Positions 26,601 to 34,370 of a stretch of DNA of 43,271 bases are shown one piece after another (position 1 is the stretch's first letter; each line of letters starts with the position of its first letter). The position numbers and the translations under genes were made by a program. The notes below the pieces were generated by a model. It saw nothing but the letters and a program-made list of their open reading frames with translations, made no database searches and was not told the DNA's origin. Origin of the DNA: a bacterium. Lineage in GTDB: Bacteria > Gemmatimonadota > Glassbacteria > GWA2-58-10. The DNA is taken from positions 1-43,271 of the forward strand of contig JAJFUG010000154.1 in the NCBI GenBank assembly GCA_021372515.1, read 5' to 3'.

Positions 26601-27722
26601 TCAGCGCGCGCCGCGGCGGCGCAGCACCTTGAGCACCAGCGGGTCCTCCACCTCCAGGCCGTAGCGCCCCTGGGGGTCCGTTGTCATCGCCCCGATCCTC
26701 GCGGGCAGGACATAGCGCGCCTGCCCGGAGCGGGCTTTCTTGTCCAAGCGGGTGTGCTCCAGTATTCGCAGCGCGCTCACCCCAGGAAGGTCGACCCGCA
26801 CGGGAAGGCCCAACGCGGCGAGCAACCCCTCCAGGCGCGCGACATCGCTCTCCGGGAGCAGGCCCAGATCGGCGGACAGCTCGGCCTCCAGGACCATGCC
26901 CACGGCCACGGCCTGGCCGTGCAGGAGCTTGAAACCGGAAAGCGCCTCCACGGCATGGCCCAGGGTGTGGCCGAAATTCAGGATCTGCCGCAGGTTTCCC
27001 TCGCGCTCGTCCTCGCTCACCACCGCGGCCTTGATCGCGCAGTTGCGCTCGATCAGGGTGCTGAGCGTTTCCGGCTCCAGGGCCAGGATCGCATCCTTTT
27101 TCGCCTCGATGAACTCGAACAGCGACCCGTCCAGGATAACCCCGTGCTTGACCGCCTCAGCCATACCGGAGGAAAACTGTTCCGCGGGCAGGCTGTCCAG
27201 GACAGCCGGGTCGATCAGCACCAGGGACGGCTGGTGAAAAGCGCCCACCATGTTCTTGCCCCAGGGGACATCCACCCCGGTTTTGCCGCCCACGCTGCTG
27301 TCGAGCATCGAAAGCAGCGTGGTGGGCGCCTGCACGAACATCACCCCGCGGGCATAGGTGGCGGCCACGAAACCGGCCAGGTCGCCCACCACGCCCCCGC
27401 CCAGGGCCAGGACCAGGCTGTCGCGGCCCAGGCCGGAGGCAAACAGGCTGTCCTCCACCTCGCCCTTGATCTCGCGGGTCTTGCTGGCCTCGCCGGCCGG
27501 GATGGCGATCACCTCAACCTGACGGCAGCCGGCCGCGGCCAGCCGTCCCGCCAGGGGCTCGGCGTAGCGCTCCGCCACGTTGGTATCGGTGACAACGGCC
27601 ACCGCGGTGCGGCCGAAACGCTGGACCACGGTCTCGGCGGCGCGCTGCAACAGGCCGGGCTCGATCAGGATGTCGTAGCTCTGGTCGACAGTTTTGCGAA
27701 GCTCAAGCTTTACTTTTCGCAT
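26601..27722 (-). CDS. aroB: 3-dehydroquinate synthase
   Basis: The full-length protein has 373 residues. The NAD-binding and catalytic motifs are AVVTDTNVAERY, IPAGEASKT, LALGGGVVGDLAGFVAATYARGV, QAPTTLLSMLDSSVGGKTGVD, AFHQPSLVLID, AEAVKHGVI, and the zinc ligands in LNFGHTLGHAVEA and HGQAVAVGM. It converts DAHP to 3-dehydroquinate in the shikimate pathway. No other shikimate gene is in the window. The frame starts at the ATG at 27722. A 102-base gap separates it from the hydrolase gene upstream. Confidence 0.98.
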   Translation of the reverse strand: MRKVKLELRKTVDQSYDILIEPGLLQRAAETVVQRFGRTAVAVVTDTNVAERYAEPLAGRLAAAGCRQVEVIAIPAGEASKTREIKGEVEDSLFASGLGRDSLVLALGGGVVGDLAGFVAATYARGVMFVQAPTTLLSMLDSSVGGKTGVDVPWGKNMVGAFHQPSLVLIDPAVLDSLPAEQFSSGMAEAVKHGVILDGSLFEFIEAKKDAILALEPETLSTLIERNCAIKAAVVSEDEREGNLRQILNFGHTLGHAVEALSGFKLLHGQAVAVGMVLEAELSADLGLLPESDVARLEGLLAALGLPVRVDLPGVSALRILEHTRLDKKARSGQARYVLPARIGAMTTDPQGRYGLEVEDPLVLKVLRRRGAR

Positions 27723-27824
27723 TCGGAATTCTTAGGTGCAGGGTGGATAAAAACAGCGCCGGACAGGCACCCTGCCCGGCCGGCGGCGCGAACTCACATT
27801 GTCGGGGGCACGGTCCGGGCCTGA

Positions 27825-28739
27825 CTAATCCACTACCAGGCTCTCCCTGGCATTGACCACGACCAGACTGCCGTCGCCCTTGCCAGCGGCCCGCTCCCGG
27901 GCATACTGCTCCATCGCGTCCAGCTTGTCGTCGTTATGTGTCGGCTCGTGATGGAACAGCACCAGCTTCTTCACTCCCGCCGCCAGGGCCCAGTCCACCA
28001 CGTGGTCCGTGCTGCTGTGGCCCCAGCCCTTGTGGGTCAGGTACTCCTCCGGCGTGTAGGCGGCATCCGCCACCAGGATATCCACCCCCTGGAAGAACTC
28101 CACCAGCCGGCGGTTCTGCTCGTCCACAATCGCCTGCACGTCCTCGAAATCCGAATCGATGCCCCCGCCACCGTCCTCGTTGATGAAATCGTAGTACGGC
28201 TCGTGGTCGCCGGTGAAAATGAACGACTTGCCGCTGCTGTCCGTGATCCGGTAGCCCAAGGTGAGCACTGGGTGGTTCATGTAGTGGGTGGTCACGTGCA
28301 GCGGCCCCAGGTCGAACTCGCATTCCTTGAGGTCGTGGAACTTGATGTCCGCGGCCAGCTGGGCCGTGCTGATCGGGAAATAGCTGTAATCCATCTGGCC
28401 GGCGAAAATCTCCTCCAGCCGCTTTTCGTAGTGCACCGGGCCGTAGATGTTGATCACCGTGCCGGGGACGAAAGCCGGGACAAAGAACGGGAAACCGTTG
28501 ATATGGTCCATGTGGGTGTGGGTGATCAGGATATTGATCCTGAGCGGCTTGGGCATTTTCATCAGCTCCAGGCCGGCCTCGCGGATCCCTGTCCCGGCAT
28601 CCAGCAGAAGGTACTCCCCGCCGATCGTGGGACTGTCTTGGCCCACCAGCTGCATGCAGGTGGTGTTGCCCCCGTACCGGACCGTCGAGGGACCGGGTGT
28701 CGGAATGGAGCCTCTGACTCCCCAGAATCTGACTTTCAT
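27825..28739 (-). CDS. Metallo-beta-lactamase-fold hydrolase
   Basis: The 304-residue protein starts MKVRFWGVRGSIPTPG, typical of a cytosolic MBL-fold group. The metal motif HTHMDHINGFPFF lies at residues 74-86; later ligands are HPV (about 147), FTGDHEP and a C-terminal FHHEPTH. The GGNTTCMQL region near residue 25 is also characteristic. These enzymes hydrolyse phosphodiester or ester bonds; proteins with this N terminus are often annotated as phosphodiesterase-like, but the substrate is unknown. It is 13 bases downstream of the HDOD gene and probably co-transcribed with it, which could hint at signalling; that is speculative. Confidence 0.88.
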   Translation of the reverse strand: MKVRFWGVRGSIPTPGPSTVRYGGNTTCMQLVGQDSPTIGGEYLLLDAGTGIREAGLELMKMPKPLRINILITHTHMDHINGFPFFVPAFVPGTVINIYGPVHYEKRLEEIFAGQMDYSYFPISTAQLAADIKFHDLKECEFDLGPLHVTTHYMNHPVLTLGYRITDSSGKSFIFTGDHEPYYDFINEDGGGGIDSDFEDVQAIVDEQNRRLVEFFQGVDILVADAAYTPEEYLTHKGWGHSSTDHVVDWALAAGVKKLVLFHHEPTHNDDKLDAMEQYARERAAGKGDGSLVVVNARESLVVD

Positions 28740-28752
28740 GTATACCGCCCGC

Positions 28753-29610
28753 TCAAGTGGTTAGGAAAGTGGAGGCTTTACCGATTTCCTCGCCCAGGTT
28801 GCCCATTATCTCAGCGAAAGACTCGGGCGCCAGAGAAAGCACCTGATAGGCTTTCGTCTCGATCGAGGGCACGGCGCAATCGCCCGAGTTCAGGAACCCG
28901 ACGGTCAGGACATAGTAATTGGCCGTGTGGACCACCCAGGCCAGACGGTCATCCGTCTCGGTGGGGCCGTGATGGTGCAGCGTGGCGTTGACCAGGGACT
29001 CGCTCAGGCGCCATTTGCGGGCCAGCATCGCCCCGACCTCGGAGTGGTCCAGCCCGATCACCTCATGCTCGGCCAGGTTGCTGGGGAGTTTTTTCTCCTC
29101 GGCCACCATGATCGACTTGGCCAGCATGGTGGGCAGCGACAGGGCGATCACCACCTTGCCGATGTCGTGGACCAGGCCGGCGACAAAATACTCCTCCCAC
29201 TGCTGCGGGTCGGTCACCACCCGGCGCGAGATGCGCTTGGCCGCGATGGCCGTGCCCAGGGAGTGCTCCCAGAACTTGTGCTGGTCGAAAGCGCGCACCT
29301 GGACCTTGCTCTTGCCCATGTAGCCGATGATCGCACTGGACAGGGCGATGTTCTTCAGCGTGTTTATCCCCAGCAGGACAATCGCCTGCTTGAGGGAGAC
29401 CTTGTTGGGCAGGGCGAAAAAGGCCGAATTGATCAGTTTGAGGACCTTGGCGGTCAGGACCGGGTCCATCTGGATGACAGTCAGCAGGTCGCGCGCGGAT
29501 GAATTCAGATCATTGGCTATCTGGAGCACTTTAGCCACAGTGGTGGGCAGACTCGGCATTTTTTCGATCGAGTCCTCGATCCTGGCCCTGATCGCCTCAG
29601 TGGTCGGCAA
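28753..29610 (-). CDS. HDOD-domain signalling protein
   Basis: The protein of about 285 residues starts at a TTG at 29610, four bases after GGAGGG (29615-29620). The frame is open to a TTG at 29664 but those codons have no ribosome binding site. The HDOD domain spans about residues 10-210: IEKMPSLPTTVAKVLQIAND, VIQMDPVLTAKVLKLINSAFF, LGINTLKNIALSSAI, LVHDIGKVVIALSLP, and GLDHSEVGAMLARKW with LHHH. HDOD proteins act in signal transduction and stress or cell-cycle control, commonly without enzyme activity, although this one keeps an HD pair. An AT-rich promoter-like region lies upstream. Confidence 0.9.
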   Translation of the reverse strand: MPTTEAIRARIEDSIEKMPSLPTTVAKVLQIANDLNSSARDLLTVIQMDPVLTAKVLKLINSAFFALPNKVSLKQAIVLLGINTLKNIALSSAIIGYMGKSKVQVRAFDQHKFWEHSLGTAIAAKRISRRVVTDPQQWEEYFVAGLVHDIGKVVIALSLPTMLAKSIMVAEEKKLPSNLAEHEVIGLDHSEVGAMLARKWRLSESLVNATLHHHGPTETDDRLAWVVHTANYYVLTVGFLNSGDCAVPSIETKAYQVLSLAPESFAEIMGNLGEEIGKASTFLTT

Positions 29611-29679
29611 TATTCCCTCCACGTGAAAGCCTGGTCCGCGCCCGGATTGGACGCCAGCCACCAATATTTTTATCTTATA

Positions 29680-29708
29680 TTAATAAAAAAACAGTCTGAT
29701 CTTTTCAA
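29680..29708 (-). promoter_or_regulatory. Candidate sigma-70 promoter for the HDOD gene
   Basis: Read on the minus strand, TTGAAA (29708-29703) and TATTAA (29685-29680) are 17 bases apart in one of the few AT-rich stretches of the window. The -35 box overlaps the stop codon of the metallophosphoesterase gene. It would give a leader of about 60 bases before the TTG start at 29610. Confidence 0.45.
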
Positions 29709-30655
29709 GGTTTTACCTCAAAACGCTCCGGGGTTTTCGTTTTATCGGGCTTCCGGGCACCGTTTCGTCCCAACCGCAGGACAGTGATCTCGGCCTGGGC
29801 GCCGAAGCGCCAGGGGAACACCACCCCCGCACCGGCCCCGTGGCTGATATGCACCCGCAGGCTGTCCTGGGTCATCAGCCCGCCGGCCGCACGGCGCGAG
29901 GCCTGGCTTCCGGTGGAGACTGCCCCCAGCCAGGGCAGGCGCACCTGCCCGCCATGGGTGTGCCCGCAGAGCACCAGGTGCGGCTCGAGCGGACGCAGAA
30001 GGCCCAGGCGGGTCGGGGCGTGGGTCAGGGCCAGGCGCAGGGCGCAGCGGTCCTGGCTGCCGTACAGACGGCGCGGGTTGTCGTGACCCGTGACCGGGTC
30101 ATCGATCCCGAAAATCTGGAACGTCCCGCCGCCATCCAGCTTTCCCTCCTCCACCGCGTTGCGCAGCACCCGCACCCCGTGGCGCTCCAGCGATTCCACC
30201 AGCGGCCCCACCTCGAATTCCAGGCTCAGCCTGTCGCAGCGCCCGTGACGCAGGCTGCCCAGGAGCACTTGCAGCCAGCGGGCCGGCGTGTCCGCCTTGT
30301 AGTGAAGATAGTCGTGGTTTCCCAGCACGGCCCAAATCCCGCAGCGCGAGCGCAGGGCCCCCAGGGCGCGCGCCACCGGCTCGATCCCCTGCGGCTCCTC
30401 GGCGAAATCGCCGCTCGCCAGCACCAGGTCCCACTCGCGGCCCGCGGCCCGGTACAGGGCCTCCAGGCGCCAGAGCGTGCGCCGCGAGATATGCAGGTCG
30501 GAGACGTGCAGTATTTCCAGCGGCCGCTCCGGCAGGGCCGGGCAGTCGAGTTCCAGCGCCCGCACTTTCAGGCGGGGGCGCACGTTGCGGCGCACCCGCA
30601 GCCAGACAAGCAGGGCGGCCGCGGCCAGCGCCGCCGGGAATGCGATCGGAAGCAT
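29705..30655 (-). CDS. Membrane-anchored metallophosphoesterase (YkuE/YaeI-like)
   Basis: The protein has 316 residues. An N-terminal hydrophobic segment (residues 3-20, IAFPAALAAAALLVWL) and a basic stretch anchor it. The calcineurin-like phosphoesterase motifs follow in order: VSDLHIS, ASGDF, LGNHDYLHY, LTHAPTR and CGHTHGGQVRLP, the complete dimetal set. Related proteins include UDP-2,3-diacylglucosamine hydrolase-like and YkuE-type enzymes. The GHTHGGQ motif and membrane anchor fit the YkuE/YaeI group, some of which act on lipid A precursors. The substrate is inferred only. It lies just downstream of the Omp85-like barrel gene. Confidence 0.9.
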   Translation of the reverse strand: MLPIAFPAALAAAALLVWLRVRRNVRPRLKVRALELDCPALPERPLEILHVSDLHISRRTLWRLEALYRAAGREWDLVLASGDFAEEPQGIEPVARALGALRSRCGIWAVLGNHDYLHYKADTPARWLQVLLGSLRHGRCDRLSLEFEVGPLVESLERHGVRVLRNAVEEGKLDGGGTFQIFGIDDPVTGHDNPRRLYGSQDRCALRLALTHAPTRLGLLRPLEPHLVLCGHTHGGQVRLPWLGAVSTGSQASRRAAGGLMTQDSLRVHISHGAGAGVVFPWRFGAQAEITVLRLGRNGARKPDKTKTPERFEVKP

Positions 30656-30662
30656 CCGTTTC

Positions 30663-32177
30663 CTATTCGAATATGTTCATATCGAGCGAAATGCGAATCC
30701 TCGCATCGATATCCGCCCCGTCCAGGTTCCTGAACCAGTGCACGGCTAACTGCCCGAGCAGGGTCCGCCCGCAGACCCCCAGGCCCAGATCGCTCTTCAG
30801 ATCGCCGTAGCGTCCGCCCGGATCGGTCCGGAAATAGGCGTTGCCGGTCTCGAACACAACCTGCGGGCACCAGTCGAAAAACAGGTAGTCCAGCAGCGGC
30901 AGGCCGGGCATCTCATAGCCGTAGGAGGCCTGGGCCATCAGAAGGCGGTCGCCGGAGAAATCGAAATTGTTGTAGGCGCGCAGGGTGTTGCCCAGAGTGT
31001 AGCAGCGCTGGAACGGCAGCGAGCGGTCGGACCCGGCCACCTTGCCCCAGAGAAACGTGTGGTGACGCTTGAAAAAGGTGTCCCAGCGCTTGATGTCGAG
31101 GTCGAAACGGCTGAAAGAACTGCGGCCGCCCAGGCGGCCGCCCGCGATCTCACCCTCGGCGCTGATCCGGAACCCCTCCCGGGTGATGAACTCATCGTCG
31201 CGCGTATCCAGCACACCGCTTAAAGTCAGGCTGTTGATCGGCCCCGAGTACACGGGCAGGTTCGGGGCGAAAGTCTCCTGGGCCAGAAACGTGAACGGAG
31301 AGAGGTTTTTCAGGCTGTAGTAGCGCTCGTTGTTCCAGCTAAGGCGCAGGCTCGAACGCTTGCCGTATGTGCGGCGGAAAAAAAGGCTGTAACCCTCGCG
31401 CTTGAAATAATAGCGGTAATCGTAGCCGAACAGGAACGCCTTGACCGAGTTCTCCAGGTCGGCCAGGCGCCAGCGGTCGTTGGTGTCGGTCATGGAATGG
31501 CCCGCCAGGCCGAACACGTAGCGGCGCTGCTTGTCCAGGGGCAGCTCCAGGCGCGAGTCGAACCCGAAAGCCTGGCGCGTGGTGGCGGTGATCAGCTTGG
31601 CCTCGATCAGCGGGCTTTTCTTGAAATCCGGGTCGATGAGCTTAAAGCCCCAGGAGACCGAGAACCCATCCACCCGGTCGTAGCCCTCGAGCAGGAACCC
31701 ACCCATGCGGTTGGTCTGGAACTCCAGGCGCAGCGGCACGCCGCGGGCGGCATCGCCCAGGTTGTCGATCACCACCCGATAGACCTCGGCGGCGGTGGTC
31801 CGGCAGATTTTCCCGGCCAGCTCCGCGCGTCGCGATTGGAACAGCGCCCCGCGCACCAGGAACACGTCCCCGCTCACCCGCGAGCGCCAGCGCAGCCCCA
31901 GTTCACCGTCCAGCACCACCACGCTGCCGTTGACCGGGCGGTCGACCGCCGCCTTGCAGCCCACGAACACCAGGTCCTTGTCCAGGGCGGCGGAATCGGG
32001 CAGCAGCACGGTGTCGGCCCGGAACACCAGGTAGTTGTTGCGCCGCAGCACCTCGCGCAGACGGCCGGTGTCCTCGGCCTGCCAGGGCTGGACCTCGTTT
32101 TGCGCCCGCAGAGACGGCGGGCCGTCGAGAAGCAGGCAGAACACGGAAATGAGAATAAAAAAATGCCGCTTTCTCAT
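30663..32177 (-). CDS. Omp85/BamA-like outer-membrane beta-barrel protein
   Basis: The protein of about 504 residues starts at the ATG at 32177, which gives a signal peptide (MRKRHFFILISVFCLLL, cleaved after SLRA); the frame opens at a TTG at 32204. After about 170 N-terminal residues with no motif I can name, the rest is barrel-like with alternating aromatic strands. It includes the surface-antigen signature LDTRDDEFITREGFRISAEGEI and late FQRCYTLGNTLRAYNNFDFSGDRLLMAQASYGYE. It is shorter than BamA and shows no obvious five-domain POTRA array, so it is a smaller Omp85-superfamily or related protein. The residues end DMNIFE, with the phenylalanine next to last, slightly off the usual C-terminal barrel signal. 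Confidence 0.78.
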   Translation of the reverse strand: MRKRHFFILISVFCLLLDGPPSLRAQNEVQPWQAEDTGRLREVLRRNNYLVFRADTVLLPDSAALDKDLVFVGCKAAVDRPVNGSVVVLDGELGLRWRSRVSGDVFLVRGALFQSRRAELAGKICRTTAAEVYRVVIDNLGDAARGVPLRLEFQTNRMGGFLLEGYDRVDGFSVSWGFKLIDPDFKKSPLIEAKLITATTRQAFGFDSRLELPLDKQRRYVFGLAGHSMTDTNDRWRLADLENSVKAFLFGYDYRYYFKREGYSLFFRRTYGKRSSLRLSWNNERYYSLKNLSPFTFLAQETFAPNLPVYSGPINSLTLSGVLDTRDDEFITREGFRISAEGEIAGGRLGGRSSFSRFDLDIKRWDTFFKRHHTFLWGKVAGSDRSLPFQRCYTLGNTLRAYNNFDFSGDRLLMAQASYGYEMPGLPLLDYLFFDWCPQVVFETGNAYFRTDPGGRYGDLKSDLGLGVCGRTLLGQLAVHWFRNLDGADIDARIRISLDMNIFE

Positions 32178-32252
32178 ACGGAGCAGAAACCCGTCTCTAT
32201 CCAAGGTTGATACCGCCGGGACGGTAAAGAAAGAACGACGCCCAGAGTGAAA

Positions 32253-33659
32253 CTATATGTCGAGGAGGGTAAAAAGCAACATCAATCTGGAGGCGAGTTT
32301 ATCGACAGACGCGCCGCTCAGCCCGGAGCGGTCGTCCCAGTGGATGTTCAGACGGTTGCGGGCCAGATAGGCCTGGCCCAGCGTCTCGTTCTGCGGCCCG
32401 CGCAGCTCGAGGAATATCAATCCGGGGAATATGGCGCTGGCCGGAGTCTCAAACGCCTGCAACGTCGTCACCCCGTCGATGTCCAGGCTGAACAGGGGCC
32501 ATCCCAGCAGGGCCGGCAGGGCCAGGGGCAGGCGCTGGCTATAGTGCGCCACCACGGCCACGGAATCGCGCTCCGGAGAATGCGGGATCACCAGCAGCCC
32601 GGACCTGGCTATCGACAGATCGTAGCGCCGCTGCCCCTGCGAGGAGAGCATGTTCACCTCGAGGCGAAGGATCGTCGGCCGGTAGAAGAAAAACAGCAGC
32701 GGCGTCTCGCTGCTGTCCGGGTTGACTGCGGCCAGGACCCCCTGCTTGTGCAGCGCCGTGGAGGGACGGAACGCCAGGTCGGGCGGGTATGCGTTTATCA
32801 GGCGGCCGGAAGTGGAGGTGAAATAGATATAGCTGCCCAGGCTGAAAAGCACCCAGAGCAGAAACAGCGCTCCCAGGATCAGGAAGGTCCTGGCCCAGGG
32901 TCCGGCCTGGGGGCCCATCTTCCACCAGTCCCCCTTGCGCGAGGCCCGGTCCTTGAGCTTGTCCTTGCCCAAACGCCCCATTTCCTTGCTGGCGTAATAG
33001 CTGAGACGGGAAAAATCCTTGCGGTCCATCAGGATCATCTCGTCTTCCGCGGATTTCTGCTCTTTTTCCTTGTCCTTGTACAGAAGGAGGGTCTCTTCCT
33101 GATAGCGGTCCGGCTGGGAATCGACCCTCAGCTTGTCCTCGCCCAGCATTTCCTTGCGGCGGGCGCGCAGAAGGAGGGAATTATCCTCGTCCTGTTCCTC
33201 GTCCAGGCTCCCGTGACCCGGCTCGCCGATGACCTCGGCCCGGCCGAGGGCCTCGAACGTGATCCCCCCGGAATCGAGGTCGCTGTCATCCCGCTCGATC
33301 TTCGAGGGCCCGCCCAGCTTATACCTGAGTTCCTGGACCACAGCGGAGAAATCCTCGCCCGCGGCGATGCGCGCATTGATCATATTCAGCCAGTCGGGTC
33401 CGAAGGCGCGGGTGAGCACCTTCTCGAAATCCAGGCCGAAATTGGCCTCCAGCGTGCCGACCCAGACATCGAAATCGATGAACTGGGCCTCCGCTCGCAC
33501 CTTTTCCTCTTTCAGGTCCCCCGAGCTGCTGGGCTGCATATCCTGTTCACGGCCCTGACGTACAGGCTCACTCCGCCCCAGCGAGTCATCCGAGGGCGGA
33601 GAGGGCGGATCGGGGATACGGCCGCCGTCATTGTCCGCTTTTTCAGCGTCGAATGCCAT
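32253..33659 (-). CDS. Single-pass membrane protein with acidic cytoplasmic region, unknown
   Basis: I do not recognise this 468-residue protein. Residues 1 to about 257 are hydrophilic and highly charged, with runs such as EEQDEDNSLLLRARRKE and YKDKEKEQKSAEDEM. One membrane helix (about 258-280, FLILGALFLLWVLFSLGSYIYF) leads to about 190 extracytoplasmic residues with beta-rich character (LLFFFYRPTILRLEVNMLS, GLLVIPHSPERDSVAVVAHY, IFPGLIFLELRGP). The order suggests an inside-facing interaction domain and a periplasmic domain. It starts four bases downstream of the lipoprotein gene end and is followed by the Omp85-like gene, so the three may form an envelope-spanning set. That is inference from position only. 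Confidence 0.75.
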   Translation of the reverse strand: MAFDAEKADNDGGRIPDPPSPPSDDSLGRSEPVRQGREQDMQPSSSGDLKEEKVRAEAQFIDFDVWVGTLEANFGLDFEKVLTRAFGPDWLNMINARIAAGEDFSAVVQELRYKLGGPSKIERDDSDLDSGGITFEALGRAEVIGEPGHGSLDEEQDEDNSLLLRARRKEMLGEDKLRVDSQPDRYQEETLLLYKDKEKEQKSAEDEMILMDRKDFSRLSYYASKEMGRLGKDKLKDRASRKGDWWKMGPQAGPWARTFLILGALFLLWVLFSLGSYIYFTSTSGRLINAYPPDLAFRPSTALHKQGVLAAVNPDSSETPLLFFFYRPTILRLEVNMLSSQGQRRYDLSIARSGLLVIPHSPERDSVAVVAHYSQRLPLALPALLGWPLFSLDIDGVTTLQAFETPASAIFPGLIFLELRGPQNETLGQAYLARNRLNIHWDDRSGLSGASVDKLASRLMLLFTLLDI

Positions 33660-33662
33660 TTG

Positions 33663-34178
33663 TCACCAGACAAGGTTACAGTATCTGAGTTCCCGGCCCA
33701 GCGGGGCGACCAGCCCGCCCGTGCCGTCCAGGTAACGGGTCAGGGCGGTCACGGCCACGTCGTTGCCCCCCACGGCCAGCAGGGATGCGTTCTCCACTTT
33801 CAGCATGAGCGGGTAGCTGCCCGGCCCGTCCAGCTCGACCGCCAGAGTGTCGGAGATGATCGCTCCGCTGGTGTGCAGTCCCACCGAGACATCCAGCGTG
33901 ATCTTCACATAGCGGTCGCCGATCCTATCCGGGATGAGCGGACTGACCACTGCCTCCAGGAAAATGAGGCTGTCCTTGCGGCTGGTCTCGATCCGGCAAC
34001 TGTCCGCCTCGCTCTTTTCGCCTCCGGCCAGGATCGACAGCGGCGCCACGGGGCGCTCGGGGTTGTCTTCCTGGCTGCCTCCCAGGAAAAAGGGCGAGGC
34101 CCCGCGCTGCTCACAGCCGGACAACCCGAGAACAATCCAGCACAGGACCGTTATCGATAGAGTCACAGGCCTGTTCAT
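33663..34178 (-). CDS. Putative lipoprotein of unknown function
   Basis: The protein of about 171 residues starts at the ATG at 34178, three bases after GGAGGG. The signal sequence (MNRPVTLSITVLCWIVLGLSGC) ends in a good lipobox, LSGC. The mature part has no known motif but contains beta-sandwich-like stretches (GDRYVKITLDVSVGLHTSGAIISDTLAVELDGPG, SYPLMLKVENASLL). It leads the minus-strand gene set with the charged membrane protein and is divergent from the antiporter gene. Confidence 0.78.
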   Translation of the reverse strand: MNRPVTLSITVLCWIVLGLSGCEQRGASPFFLGGSQEDNPERPVAPLSILAGGEKSEADSCRIETSRKDSLIFLEAVVSPLIPDRIGDRYVKITLDVSVGLHTSGAIISDTLAVELDGPGSYPLMLKVENASLLAVGGNDVAVTALTRYLDGTGGLVAPLGRELRYCNLVW

Positions 34179-34272
34179 TAACCCTCCATACAAATTATGC
34201 ATAAAACTCCACATATTTCCAAAAGTTTCCAAATTAGCAAAAAACATACCCCGCACGGATTTTCCCTTATTA

Positions 34273-34301
34273 TTGACTACGGAGTCGAGATGGACTATGT
34301 T
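34273..34301 (+). promoter_or_regulatory. Candidate sigma-70 promoter for the antiporter gene
   Basis: TTGACT (34273-34278) and TATGTT (34296-34301) are 17 bases apart in the AT-rich 192-base gap between the divergent lipoprotein and antiporter genes. The -35 is near consensus and the -10 matches at four of six positions. The leader would be about 63 bases. Confidence 0.5.
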
Positions 34302-34370
34302 CTACTCTTCTTTTACCCGGCAGTCTCTCAGAGACCGGCAAAGAGTTCCCACTGCATATCGGAAACCGGC

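Noticed and set aside
26460-27824. A 454-codon plus-strand open frame opposite aroB
   Set aside because: Antisense shadow of aroB with biased composition; it also runs through a repeat cluster.
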